The notes under the pieces are model-generated. The model worked only from the letters and a program-made list of their open reading frames with translations, had not been told where the DNA came from and ran no database searches. From positions 19,799,915 through 19,859,914 of the forward strand of contig CAIIXF020000001.1 in the NCBI GenBank assembly GCA_903813345.2: a stretch of 60,000 nt of DNA. Reading direction: 5' to 3'. This document shows positions 12,764-25,117 of this stretch, piece by piece. A program made the translations under genes and the position numbers. Position 1 is the stretch's first letter; every line of letters begins with the position of its first letter. This DNA comes from Owenia fusiformis. Its lineage: Eukaryota > Annelida > Polychaeta > Sabellida > Oweniidae.

Positions 12764-13816
12764 CACGGGGTACCATCGAATAATTTTGGCAACGTACCGG
12801 AGAACGACATTTTACTAAGAAATGGCAATAATTAAGCACAATATATTTTTTAACTCGAGTTCTACTTTGATTTTGACAAAAGTAAGTATTCCATGCAATG
12901 GCTATTTCATTCATGAATTTGAAGGAATTCTGTTGGAACCCAGTTCTGATCAAGTACGAAGTTATTGAAATCGGCGCAGTCGGACTTTACTCCGAAAGAT
13001 GGTTTTTCGATTATAACTTTTTACAACATTTAAGTATAGACTTTTGAAAAAAGTACAGAATAGTCCTTATACTATTGAATAATTCTGTTATTTCTGATTC
13101 ACACGACTCTGATTTGTTTAATTAAAAAAAAAGTTTTAAAAATATTACTTAGGAACGTAACCGGAGCTGGGAACGTAACCGGAGCAGATCAGTTGAATTA
13201 TATAATTTAAAAAAATACAATATATGATTTAAAGCATATATATTATTTACAAACACATATGAATGTTAAAATGAGCATTTTTTATTACCCTTCACTTACA
13301 GGAAAATCAATGCATGGCAATTAGTATAAATTAGAAATTAATTAGAAATTAGTATAACAGACGTTAATTTTTTTGATTAAATAATTCAACTGATCTGCTC
13401 CGGTTACGTTCCCAGCTCCGGTTACGTTCCTAAGTAATATTTTTAAAACTTTTTTTTTAATTAAACAAATCAGAGTCGTGTGAATCAGAAATAACAGAAT
13501 TATTCAAAAGTATAAGGACTATTCTGTACTTTTTTCAAAAGTCTATACCTAAATGTTGTGAAAAATATAATCGAAAAACCATCTTTCGGAGTAAAGTCCG
13601 TCTGCGCCGATTTCAATAACTTCGTACTTGATCAGAACTGGGTTCCAACAGAATTCCTACAAACTCATGAATGAAATAGTTATTGCATGGAATACTTACT
13701 TTTGTCAAAATCAAAATAGAACTCTAGTTAAAAATATATTGTGCTAAATTATTGCCATTTCTTAGTAAAATGTCGTTCTCCGGTACGTTGCCAAAATTAT
13801 TCGATGGCACCCCGTG
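12764..13816. mobile_element. CACG-type TIR element 2: long foldback element
   Basis: Two near-perfect inverted arms of about 440 bp (12764-13203 and 13378-13816) surround an AT-rich spacer of about 175 bp. The ends begin CACGGGGT. A 5-bp target duplication ATATT flanks both sides (12759-12763 and 13817-13821). Each arm holds two direct copies of GGAACGTAACCGGAGC near its inner end. No coding potential. It lies in the 5'UTR intron of gene B, so a pre-mRNA through it could fold into a long hairpin. Confidence 0.85.
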
Positions 13817-14286
13817 ATATTAAGTATTCAATGCTTGAAACAGGACATCAATGATACATACACAAACACATGGAGGCGTCCTCATATTATCCGATGAAAA
13901 ACATCTCTGTAACATTTTTCTATGGGCATATGTACATGATTGTATTATTGATTATTGGTTTCATCTATAAATGTAAAATAATGTCTGCACTGACAATAGT
14001 ATCTTAGTTTAAAAAAAAACTATTTTAATATAATTGAATATACTGTACAGTCACATCATGATCAAATATATAAGCTATATCTTTGACTGATTGAATAATG
14101 TACGTTTGTAAGAATATCTTTTATAATATATTGAAAGTATGTCATGTTTTTTTAGTAGTAAATCCACATTGGGACAATTTTGACCAAAAGTTTTGAACTT
14201 TATATTTTGAATAAAAGAGAAACAGATGGCTAATAATGTAAAATATATAATACGCACAATGTGTGATAATTTAGACAATTTATGGC

Positions 14287-14760
14287 TCAAATTTTTGCAG
14301 TCATTGCTTGTTGGAGTTCTGCAATTGCGGTAGGGTTATTTTCATACACATTATCCTTTAAATAACCCCATATATAGAAGTCAGACGCATTGAGATCAAG
14401 ACGTTGTGATGACCATGGGTTCTCCATCCTAGGAGAGATAATCTTCTCATAGAAATGACTAGTGAGCCAGGCTATGCTATCATAAGAAGTATGAGGAGTA
14501 GCTCCATACTTTTAGAATCACTGTTCTTGTCTATTGAAGCCTGTATGTCATTCTAGAACTGCCTAGAACTTCCTGGGAACACTAATATTGCGCTGTGTGT
14601 TAACAGTAACAGTGTTGCCATTATCAACCTCAAACCAAAAGGGGCTGATGATTTCATGTTTGGAAATTGGCAGCCCAAGCTGTGCATTTAACAGAATGAA
14701 GGGGCCTTTGAAGCACTTCATCTGGAATTTGTGATCCCAGAACACATTATTTCTTGAGTT
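14287..14760 (-). pseudogene. Decayed mariner-family transposase (C-terminal half)
   Basis: Two blocks are recognisable on the minus strand. The first (14563-14745) contains GLPISKHEIISPFWFE and DNGNTVTVNTQR, matching the ISGPFWFE..G..VTVN region of Tc1/mariner transposases. The second (14287-14516), in a shifted frame, contains YGATPHTS, SQRLDLNASDFYIWGYLKD and ENNPTAIAELQQ, matching the QDGATPHT...RSPDLTPCDFFLWGYLK region, and ends in TGA. Frameshifts and stops separate them. It is a dead copy in the 5'UTR intron of gene B. Confidence 0.85.
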
Positions 14761-15606
14761 TACATGTTCAGAAAGAAGGGAATGTGAAGTTTTATTAAAG
14801 TTTGAAGATATATTTTCCGTCCCAATTAAAAGTTATATATGAACAATTTCAAAAATCCAGACTTATTTTAAGATTTCGGACTGACACTTAAATCAAAAAT
14901 AAAGGCATGTGGACTGTAATTTTCTAAAACAGTTCCTTAATTGACAGAAACGCAGCTTGAATTGTCGATTTCAATATTTTTATTATCAACTCTTGGGCAT
15001 CAAGATGAGTTACTTTAATATATTCCTGTAACTAATTTATGAGAAACAAGAGTGAGAAAATAATTTGGCTTGAAAACCTTTTATTTTTCCCCGATATCAA
15101 CCTCCAAAAATAGAGAAAGAACCTTTTTACTGAAATAAACATGCAGTTTTTTAGTATAAATTATTGTACAAATCTAAATTTATTTTATGAGTTAAAACAA
15201 CTCTAGCAATCATACAGTAGTTCTGTGTAAATATGTATGGAAAATACAACACCAGAACGTGAATTGAAACGCTGCATCTCAAAAAGTAAATATGATTTTA
15301 TTAAATATTAAAACAGAATAAATGCATTGTTTATCATGTTACCAATTGAATAAGGCTGTATTATATAGTTATTGAAAAAGCGAACAAAACATTTTCTGAA
15401 GATAATACAAAGTGAAAAGCATTAACTTTCTTGAAAAACATTTTCCTAACTCAATGACAATTGAAAATCTTAAGTATATATTCATTGGCGATACTCTTTG
15501 ATTGAATAACTAAAGCTGACAAATGTTGTACAATTCGTAAATTCTCAAAATTAACTTATTTAGCTGACTTCAGAATATTAAAGATAAAAAATCACAAACT
15601 GCTTAC

Positions 15607-15720
15607 CGGCTAGTCGTGTTCCAACTTCAGATCTGTAAAGGCCTGGTGACGTTTGAGGATTGATCCACGTCTTATATAACAACCTAGTTTGAAAAGCCAA
15701 TTAAATATTTGATTAACGTC
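15607..15720 (-). promoter_or_regulatory. Gene B promoter and untranslated first exon
   Basis: TATATAAG at 15671-15678 (minus) is followed by an eroded form of the palindrome (GGATTGATCC) and a 5'UTR segment ending CCG|GTAAGC at 15607/15606. It aligns with the gene A block. The acceptor TTATCTTAG before the gene B ATG implies a 5'UTR intron of about 3.9 kb holding a tandem repeat, the foldback element and a mariner remnant. Confidence 0.68.
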
Positions 15721-15999
15721 CGTGATAAGTTCTACCAAAAATGGCCTACAAATATAAAATGCCCTGAATGTCAAAGCCTGGAACAGAAGAAGAAAAGAAG
15801 CAAAATCATCAAATTTGTGGAAAGTGGAAAGGGAAACACTCGTTCACTAGAAAAACGATGAAGTATTATAATTATGAATTGAAAACGAACATTTAAAATC
15901 AGATGCCACAAATGTCATAAAAGCGTCGTACGTGTAAGTAATCCATCACCAAGTCCAGGCTATTGTTTCATGTCAAAGTGTTCGCACTAATTGTCAAAA

Positions 16000-17200
16000 T
16001 GTTGTTCTCACTTTTTTCTTTAATTTGTGTCAAAGTGATCGCACTAGGATTACCAGAATGTTGAACTCACTTTTTCTTTAATTAGGTGTCGTATCTAGGT
16101 CAGTTTATTCAACTTTACGCAGGGTGATTTATGGTTTAGTACAGTTTGTATACAATGACAGAATGACGTTATACTTAAGTGGTAATTTTGTCTAATCATT
16201 TGATTTGCCTATATCCAAATTTTTGCCAGGTTCGGAAAATTAGATATCTGAAATATTATCATCATAATGTTATCCAATGGGATGTCTCTTGTCATTGGGA
16301 ACATCAGAATAAGGAAAATGATATTTAACCATTCGGAAAATTAACCAATCGAATTTACAAATACCATTAAAAACAGTAAAATAAGATTAGTTACCTGGGG
16401 TATGACATCGTTACTCTTGTATATGAAATATGCGGTATTGATTTTTTCGATTTTATATGCAGGATGGAATTTTGATGGATGGAGATTTTTCAAATATTTT
16501 TTACAGATCGGTCAGGAATGATAAACTAACATTTTATTTCCCAGGAATGAATCCATCAGAATCCACTGAACTGTTTTGAATATTTTTCTTAAGCACTAAA
16601 ACACTGAAGAATTTTTGAAAATTGCCATATATGGTGCCTCTGAGATAATATATAAAGTATACACATGGGCATACATATGTAGTGTTATATATCATTTTAA
16701 AGCATATGATATACTCTTTCAGAATCAATAGGTTTTTAAGTCTCATTTTATAGGTTGTCATGGTTACAAGATTCCAAAAATACATTGGGTTTGTGCTTGG
16801 ACGTGATATCTTTTTTGATGAATTATTTTTGCACAGTCCTACGTCTAGACAATTAAAAACTAATTGCTATTACTTTTGTTTGAAGGCATACTAATTTTTG
16901 TGAAGTTCACAATTTCCATAATTCTGAGTAACGGAGAGACTCTTGAAAATGCAAGTTTTGTTAGATGGCGAAATTGAGTCATATTTTTGATACAGAGCAC
17001 ATGGAATCTAATGTAGCTACAATGTATTGTGTATCATTGATCATTTTTGAATCTAGATAACATTATTCTCATTTCAGATATCTTCTAGTTTGTATATATG
17101 TTTTACCCTGGCCCTCTTATAATACCATATACGACTTTCACACATCTTAAGACGATATCCCGGGGAGTTTACACCCTATGTATAGGCCTAGTCCGTCACG
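16000..17200. other. Conserved upstream block of gene B
   Basis: No gene was seen. Scattered stretches align with 6340-6950 (gene A) and 25440-25740 plus 27880-27990 (gene C), including ATGGATGGAGATTTTTCAAA and the GACAATTAAAA segment. It marks the far end of the duplicated block. A short direct duplication (GTCAAAGTG..CGCACTA, TTGTTCTCAC/TTGAACTCAC) lies at 15970-16080. Confidence 0.4.
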
Positions 17201-17204
17201 TGAC

Positions 17205-18224
17205 TTTATGGATGATGGGAAAAATGGGACACACGTATTTCAAAAACAAATATTGATTTTCTAGATGAAAACATGTCATATTATATTCCAATGGATAGGG
17301 AATTTACTCATCTTTAATATGATATATGATAAGTTCAAATTTATTGTAATATCTGTCAACCAGCGTCCATAATATAAATGACGTCATTTTCGTTTCAAAA
17401 TGGGTTTTCCAATCTTACAAACACCAAGTTTTATTGTCAACTTTATGTTTTATTATAAACAGACATTCAATATGTCCACCATTTTGATCAATTGTAGCCC
17501 TCGATTTTGGCCTAAACTGGTCAATATGCATCATTGATATGCTGTTGAGACAATGAATATCACTTCTCAATAAGTCTGTCCTTTAAGAGACTGAATAGAT
17601 TTAAAGGACGTATGGTACACTAGTTCTGGGCGATCGGGTGATCTTGGGAGGCAGTGATTAAGCGGGGATGAATCTAGGAACATTTTCTTTTAAACATTTG
17701 ACACTCTTGTGGGATCTATTGCTTAGAGCCCCATCTTGTTGGAAAATGTAGATTCGAAAATGAGCTCATATCATGTCAGGATGGTTCAAAAACAACATAA
17801 TTGGATCATCCGATATCAACGTCTGCGACGACCACATATTGGGAGAACGAATAGAATTGGTTTATCATGAACCCCTTACATCTATTCTGTCCCTTATTAA
17901 GGATAGAATTGTTGAGAAGTGAAATCCATTGTCTCAACAGCATATCAATGATACTATTGACCAGTTTATGCCAAAATTGAGGATTACAATTGATCAAAAC
18001 GGTGGACATATTGAATATCTGTTGATAAAAACTTGGTTTTTGCAAGTTTTGGAAAACCCGTTTTGAAATGGAAATGACATCGTTTATATTATGGACGCTG
18101 GTTGACAGACATTATAATTAATTTGTACTTATGATATAGTAAATTAAAGATAAGTGAATTCCCTATCCAATGGTATATAATATAACATGTTTTCATACGT
18201 GTGTCCCATTTTTGGACCACCCTG
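17205..18224. mobile_element. Degenerate mariner-like element with long inverted arms
   Basis: The right end, read inward on the minus strand, is CAGGGTGGTCCAAAAATGGG. The left end is eroded (GATGGGAAAAATGGGACACA). Arms of more than 300 bp match over 17220-17590 and 17890-18215 in inverted orientation. Between them is a piece of transposase (17599-17750). The CAGGGTGGTCCAAAA terminus is shared with the element at 21797-22778. Confidence 0.7.
17599..17750 (-). pseudogene. Mariner transposase fragment (FQQDGA motif)
   Basis: The minus strand at 17727-17750 reads YIFQQDGA, the classic Tc1/mariner block that carries the second catalytic Asp. It continues through SHKSVKCLKENVPRFIP, a stop, and a remnant resembling the RSPDLTP line. 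It is non-functional and enclosed by the inverted arms of the 17205-18224 element. Confidence 0.75.
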
Positions 18225-20200
18225 CACATAGGGTGGTTTAAGATTAATGTAAATAGCCAATTTACGCGTATCTCTATCATTTTAATAAATCTTTTGTTAC
18301 ATGACTAATATTTGTACCCCACTGTTTAATCATATTGAAGATAAACCACGACATCTCATTCCTTCTCAGCCCATTTTCTACCCTTTTTGGTAATATTTCT
18401 TAAAGATCTAGATTAATGTATATGTTTTTAGTATCCTATCTTGAAGAAAAATCAATTTTGAATATAAAACATGAAATATGGTTAATCTCATTTAAAAGTA
18501 AACAAAAAAAGCCAGAAGAAAAATAGTTTAAAAATGTTCTCTTCAAATGCTGCATTGTAGGTAATTATTCAAGAATACATTCCAATAAAAACATAATATG
18601 TGGGAGAATGTTCACTTTAAATATTGCCATAGTAATGATGGATTCCATTAAATTATCAACATGTATATGTATACTGTATAAGTGGTTAATTTGCCGAGGT
18701 ATTTAATGTTCCGATTTCCGATTTAAATGTCGGATAAATAACAACTTATAAAATCAATTTACATTGTGAATTAATATTGAAGTCGTCATTATAAGAGTCA
18801 AGTCAAGCTATGAGACTGGTATGATACTTTCGGCGCTAAAAATAAATCCCTTGTAATTAACCAATCAGCACGAGGAAATAAAGATTAAACAAACAAACTC
18901 ACATGTGACATAATTCCTCTCAAAAACGTAATCATTTTTTTATTTTTGGGTTATTTCTTAAAATCATACATGAAAAGCAAAAAACGAGATTTTACTTGGA
19001 ATGTGTACAGGAAGCATTTTTTCTCCAATTTTGAAAACCAAAGAATGCTTATGTCAATCGGACCTTAGTCTCAGATCGGACATAATATAAGTATGATGCT
19101 ACTTTAATAATATGTTGGGCTTGAAGTACACATCAAAGACATCATACTTATGTCCGATCATAAGTTTGAATGATAGTTGGGTTTCAAATATTAATTGTAT
19201 AACTTATACGAGACCAATGTAATGCTACTACGGGATTGGATCGACAGGCCTTACTATTTATCCATGTTTTTTTCTCTTGAAAAACTCAACGTGTGATGTA
19301 TATTTCTTAGTCTTCCAATGAAATCTACAAATATTTCGTTGCGGTTTTACCTTTACATCGTCATTTCAATCACCGCCATTATTTTTCAAGGAGTTACCTT
19401 GGAAATATCAAGACGGCATGCTATTCTCATGCTTATAGAACTTTAATCATCATTAATTAAAGCGGGTATATGGACTGTGGAGAGAAAAATTGAAAATTTT
19501 TACCTTTTCTGAGCTATCGGGGCGAAGTTTGGTCGAACAACTTCTTCCTTATTCCTATTTTATAAAAATGTATGCATATGGCAATATTCATCAACCAGTA
19601 GAACTGGCAAATCGTTAAGAATCTACAATTCTATACAAGGAGTCCCACTCATAGATTTTTCAAATTCTTTCCAAGTCTTCCAAGTCGACGTCGAAACACC
19701 TAGCGGGTGAAATTGAAACTAATTTTTCTTGCTGCTTGAATCGATAGAATCTCTGATAGTGTGAGTCTTTTTACTGTTTGATTCCTAACTGTGATAAAAC
19801 GGTAATTAAAATTAAATTTATTTAGTAGGTCGTGTTATATAATGATGAAAATTTGCATTTTCTGTTTGTCTTCGAATACGGTGACAGTGTATCATAAGAA
19901 TTGAAACAATTTTAAGCAATTCAGAGTTTCATTGAATTACCGACAAATATGGTAATATGCATTCCTCGATTGTTCGTATTTCCAAAACGTTTCGTTCAAT
20001 TTTTCACTAGACAAAATTTGTAGTCATTATTCTAAAGCTATATACTTGAGAAACATTGATACAATCTGTATGGTGACGGCCGTAGCCGTAACCTTCCCCC
20101 GGTTCCCCTTGATACTGACCAGTATCATTCATTGACATAAGAAATGGTTGATCATTATATAATTTTTTTAAATTTTTATATTATTTGTCTATTACAATAA
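18225..20200. other. Spacer between genes B and C
   Basis: No gene was recognised. A short perfect-arm hairpin lies at 19074-19159 (GATCGGACATAA...TTATGTCCGATC). The rest is AT-rich sequence with no repeat I could group. From about 20150 the 3' flank homologous to genes A and B begins. Confidence 0.4.
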
Positions 20201-20491
20201 AATATATAACAATTGGATATGGATCATAATGCTCTTTTAATCTGCACTGTACAACACCAGGCCATTGGTTGTACAGCGGAGCAATATGAGCGTTACCACA
20301 ATCACATCAAAATGATTTAGATACACTGCAGAATAGAAAACAAGCTAGTGTCTCAGAGCTATGACTGCCAGTCATGGTTGGACGGATCTATTGTCTTTTG
20401 CGAAATTCGCAGTGCAAATAGTTGGGGTGCAGGATCGAAACTTGGTCCAGTCCACATTTCAGCAAACTGTCCATTCATGTTCTCATTTCGT

Positions 20492-21694
20492 TCACTGTAA
20501 TTGAGCTGTAACTCCGTTGACGATATTACCGTAGCAGCTTTTCCAAGCTTTGTTGTCGAAATCCTTAATAGTTCCAGCAAAAATTTGTTCCAGGGCTTGT
20601 CCAAGTTGCTGAAACAGAATTGGAATGCATTAGTTAATGATGGTTGTTCGATGTATTGACATTTGTTTGAACAGTATATATCTTTTTTCTACTATAATGG
20701 AGGATACTTGATTAGAAATAAAATATGTACAAAACATGTTAATGTAATTACAGTATATAATATGAATATACTTAGATAGAATCGTGTTTATAAATCTTTT
20801 CATCAGTTCTTTCTTATAAACATTTTGTAATTTGATTGCATTAAAACTTATGCCTACCTCAAAATATATGATTTTTAGATTTGGAATATTGGAGTGGAAG
20901 GCGGCAAGATGCTGGATTTGTGATGCATATACTTCAGCGTTTCCAAGCAACGATATAACACTACTAAGACCTCCCAGAACTCTGGTGCAATGGGCTTGGA
21001 ATTTCGGTGAATTTGTGTCATCGCTGTCAAACTTCGAGAACAGCGCTTTTGATTCAGGTGATAACTTGAACAATCTGAAATAGATACTCACCGATTGTGA
21101 TTTCTTGACAGAAATATTCAAATTAATTACTATTCATCAAAATAGTTCTACAACTCGAGAATGTATTCAGAACTTAATGTTCCATATCGTATGAATCCAA
21201 TGAGCAATACTAATCTACTAATCTTCAACATTTCGATGTTAAAAAACTTACAGTAGTTGAGAAACCTTTTAGTTATTCAACATGTATTGTTGACTTCAGT
21301 AGAAATGAAATATCCCATTGTCTTGTCTTAGATTCTGCTAATGATTGAATGTTTGAAGGTTTGTTTTCCTTATGATGTTTTCATGTTTTTTTTGTAGTTG
21401 CCATTCGTATCCCTCTTGGCGGTCCAATCAGAGCTCTATTCCCAAGAATACTCTCCCAAGAGAATTTAGATTTCGATGAATTTTGCCTGTATTTCCAAAA
21501 GTTCTGAAGGTGGCGAGGGCCATTAAATAAACATTGACTTACGATCTAAACGCCGCTTTACAGACGACATCCCTATGGTTGTTGTAAACCAGGTTCCATT
21601 CGTTCTGCACTCTGATTTTTTGCAATTCGTCGCAGTTTCCTTTTACAACTACAACGCCGACGACGAGGCAGGCAAATATTGCGAGGACTTTCAT
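20492..21694 (-). CDS. Haemoglobin gene C: secreted annelid extracellular globin chain (3 coding exons)
   Basis: Coding exons are 21543-21694, 20858-21074 and 20492-20608, joined in frame (introns 468 and 249 bp), for 161 aa. Signal peptide residues 1-19; the mature chain starts near Asn20-Cys21. Distal His79 is followed by Cys80; proximal His106 sits in SQIQHLAAFH; Cys21 and Cys148 are the expected disulfide. Unlike A and B it also has Cys45 (in VVCKAAFR). The last exon is more diverged (QLGQALEQIF...AWKSCYGNIV). It is one residue shorter than A and B near the mature N-terminus. All frames are open and the sites are GT-AG. Its 5'UTR donor appears altered (see the promoter entry). Confidence 0.92.
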
Positions 21695-21796
21695 GGCGAT
21701 AGCACTAAAATAAAATAAATGGAATTGGTGACATGAGATTTGATATGAAGGGCTTCTCAGATTTCGGGTCACAATAACAAAATTATTAAGGATATA

Positions 21797-22778
21797 CAGG
21801 GTGGTCCAAAAAAAGTGAACCCTTGCAACCGGCTATATTTCCCTTATTACCTGCAGGAATCCTTTCATAGTTTCACATGTTGTAGAGGAAGATCTAAAAA
21901 AAATTTGGTACTATACATTTTTCTTAGAAATTTGAAATTTCCAGAAATCATAAGCCCTAACGAAACATCATTGAAAATGGGTAAAATGTGAACTTCAATA
22001 TCTGCGATTCTTCAACCCTTCAACAATCTTCCCAAGGAAATCTTTTAAGCCGGAGTCTGGCAAACCTAATGTTTTCTGACTTTGTTTGGTTTTGAATCCC
22101 ACACAATATGATGTAAAAATAAGCATCCTACCTCTGTTAGTTGCAAATTTATTTTGATAAAAAGAAATGTTCAATGTTTCCAAAGACAAGAACATCTTCC
22201 AGTGAAATCGCAACATAACCCTATATGGTCTTAAAATGACAATATCTTCATTAATCATGGACCAATTCTAATGAAATATAGCTCAAAACACTGAATATTA
22301 GATTTCCTTTCAACTTTTGTAAGATTTGATATGAAGGGCTTCTTAGATTTCGGGTCACAAGGGGTAACTTTGCCCCCCTCCACCCGTTTGTGTAGGTAAC
22401 ATGCCTCTTAAACTATTGAATGGTTAAAACAGCTTCAAAATGGTCAATAAAAGTGTAAAATGTGTTTTCTGCTCAAATAGTGTCCCATTTGTCATGGTAG
22501 GGTTTAAACTTATAATCTCTCACTGAAAGCTTTTTTAAGATCATCTTATGTGTATCGAGAATTTCCGTCAATCACATCAGTAAAATTTTGCACAAAATCT
22601 AATTTGAGGCATGTTTGTTTAAGTCTTGTAATTTCTTGAAAATTCAAGACTGAGAATAATTATGGTGTCAACAAAATTTTAGACCTTTCTCTACAAGATG
22701 TGATAATATGAGCAAATTCATGCATGTATTAAGGAAAATATAGCCTGTTGCAGGGGTTCACTTTTTTGGACCACCCTG
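21797..22778. mobile_element. Mariner-type MITE with GGTGGTCC ends
   Basis: TIRs of about 60 bp begin CAGGGTGGTCCAAAAAA and continue with GTGAACCCYTGCAAC and GGCTATATTT. A TA dinucleotide flanks both ends (21795-21796 and 22779-22780), as expected for Tc1/mariner. No transposase was seen. It sits in the 5'UTR intron of gene C; A and B lack it at the matching place. Confidence 0.82.
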
Positions 22779-22783
22779 TACAC

Positions 22784-22934
22784 GGGGGTAAAGCAGACCC
22801 GATGATGCAATGAGCTTGCTCGGCGGTATCATGACTGTGTAACGGGTCTTAATGTATAAGTGAGCTCGGCGGTAGGTTCAAACAACGCGGATCCTCAAAG
22901 CATGTGCTCATGGTATCATCGTGGCTTTACCCCC
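22784..22934. mobile_element. Small 150-bp inverted-repeat element
   Basis: The ends GGGGGTAAAGC and GCTTTACCCCC are followed inward by related CGATGATRC.ATGAGC words. Two copies of GAGCTYGCTCGGCGGTA-like sequence lie inside. It abuts the mariner MITE. Confidence 0.55.
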
Positions 22935-23109
22935 ATGCTGTATATAGCATGACATATAAGTTGTAAAATAATGTCTGCACAATTTTTAATATTATTATCC
23001 ACCTTGTCTAGATACTGAAATCTGATTGATTCTAAACTACTGGTAATTTGACCATATCTGGATTTTGAAAAAAAATTAATCAATATTTTATTTTAGCTCA
23101 CAAAGTGAG

Positions 23110-23162
23110 CTCTTGCAATTACTCACTTGTCCGTCTGTCCGTCCGTCCGTCTGTCCGTCAAC
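23110..23162 (+). repeat. GTCC/GTCT microsatellite
   Basis: A short run of GTCCGTCTGTCC-type tetranucleotides directly at the start of the 23.1-24.5 kb tandem repeat. Confidence 0.75.
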
Positions 23163-24560
23163 AATACAGGCACGTTTTAAAACCTCTGTCGATAGGATAC
23201 CTGTTATTTAAGTTCAACAACAATACAGAAAATTCACCTATGACTCTTGGTTCAAAAGTTCACCTATTTTCAAAATGGCCGCCATTTTTGTCTAGCGAAA
23301 TTCACTTTTGACCCATTTCCTAGCTTTACAAATATTTTCAGGTGTCCTGCATTGTAAAAATCCATGTCAATGTAAAGAGTAGTTGTATGAAATAATTTTG
23401 TTACAAAACATCAGCAAAATAGTATATCCATTTTTTTTATTTTAAGCCATTTTATTAGTTTACATTGATTTGTCCATCTGACTCGCGAAATCCACTTTTC
23501 CATCAATAATAGTGTGGCACGTTTTAAAACCTCTGTCGATAGGATTCCTGTTTTAAGTTATTTCTGCTCAACATCAATACAGAGAACGCCCCCTATGACT
23601 CCTGGTTCAAAAGCTCGCCTATTTTCAAAATGGCCGCCATTTTTGTCTCGCGAAATTCACTTTTGAGCCATTTCCTAGTTTTACGGATAATTTCAGGTGT
23701 CCTGCATTGTAAAAATCCATGTCAATGTAAAGAGTAGTTGTATGAAATGATTTTGTTACAAAAAATCAGCAAAAAAATATATCAATTTTTTTTATTTTCA
23801 GCCATTTTAGTTAACATTGACTTGTCCATCTGTCTCCCGAAATCCACTTTTGGACCATTTGCCTAAAAACTCTGTTGATAGGATTCCCGTTTTAAGTTAT
23901 TTTTGTTCAACATCAATACAAAAAAATCCCCTATGACTCCTGGTTCAAAAGCTCGCTTCTTTTCAAAATGGTCTCCATTTTTGTCTCGCGAAATTCACTT
24001 TTGACCCATTTCCTAGATTTACAAATAATTTCAGGTGTCCTGCGTTGTAAAAATCCATGTCAATGTAGAGTAGTTGTATGAATTATTTCAAATAATTTTT
24101 ACAAAAAATCTGCAAAAAATTATATCCATTTTTTTATTTTCAGCCATTTTAGTTAACATTGATTTGTCCATCTGTCTCTCAGTCAGTCCAAAATAGTGGC
24201 AAGTTTTAAAACCTCAGTCTGTCAACACTTGGATCTTTTTAAATTCTCTGTAGATAGGATTCCCTTTTTTAAATATTTTTGTTCAAAATCAAAAAAGAAA
24301 AAAACAGTGGCTCCTGCTTCAAAAGCTCGCCTATTTTCAAAATACCCGCCATTTTTGTCTCGCGAATTCACTTTTGGCCCATTTCCTAGCTTTACAAAAA
24401 AAATTCAAGTGTCCTGAATTGTAAAAAGCTATGCTTTTGTAAAGAGTAGTTGTATGAAAAAATTTTGTTACAAAAAATTGGTAAAAAATTATATCCGTTT
24501 TTTCTGTCATTTAAGCCATCATTCACTTTTGAGCAACACCATGTGAGCCCAGTACCCACG
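23163..24560 (+). repeat. 350-bp tandem repeat with ATGGCCGCCATTTTTG core, gene C 5'UTR intron
   Basis: There are about four diverging copies of a roughly 330-350-bp unit. Unit landmarks are AAACCTCTGTCGATAGGATT, CCCTATGACTCCTGGTTCAA, CAAAATGGCCGCCATTTTTG, TCTCGCGAAATTCACTTTTG and TCAGGTGTCCTGCATTGTAA. The spurious ORFs at 23105 and 24196 are produced by it. Confidence 0.8.
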
Positions 24561-24639
24561 GTACTATTTTTTTTAATATTGGTCGGGAGACGTTACATTA
24601 TTTGAAGAATTCCACAAAGAACAGTGTTCAATATAGCTA

Positions 24640-24870
24640 CTGTGCATTATGAAATAAAACCACAGCATCCAAGGTCGCTTGTTAAACAGTTGTCAAGGTG
24701 ACAACTTGACTCTCCATTTTGAAATTGATACTTTGCCAACTTGATCATTGCAAAGTTTTATTGAAAATATGTTCTTTTGGTTATTTTGTATCTTTTAGGT
24801 GATTTTTTAGAAAATATCATGCAATGTGTGAAAAGAATTAGCCTAGACCCAGGCGTTGTTTCCCAAAACG
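24640..24870. repeat. Dispersed repeat, copy 1 of an inverted pair
   Basis: It aligns, with gaps, to the reverse complement of about 31750-31940. It includes GTTGTCAAGGTGACAACTTG (itself nearly palindromic), GAAATTGAT.TTTTGCCAACTTGA and TCATTGAAAATAT. The family is not identified. Confidence 0.6.
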
Positions 24871-25117
24871 TTGCATTCCCCCTGGGCGGAAATGCAAAGA
24901 TCTGGAAAGAACACGGGTCTTCGTATAGATTGTTCATTAAAAAAACTTCTCAAAATGCTATTAAATAAATTATAATTAAATAAATTTCCCCGAATCAATG
25001 ACAATTGAAAATGCATTTTAAGATGAAGAACTAATGTTAAAAAATTGTGTTCAATTCGTAAATCCTGAAAAAGTTTTAATATATTGAGCTGAAGTAAGAA
25101 AACAAACTAGAAATTTA

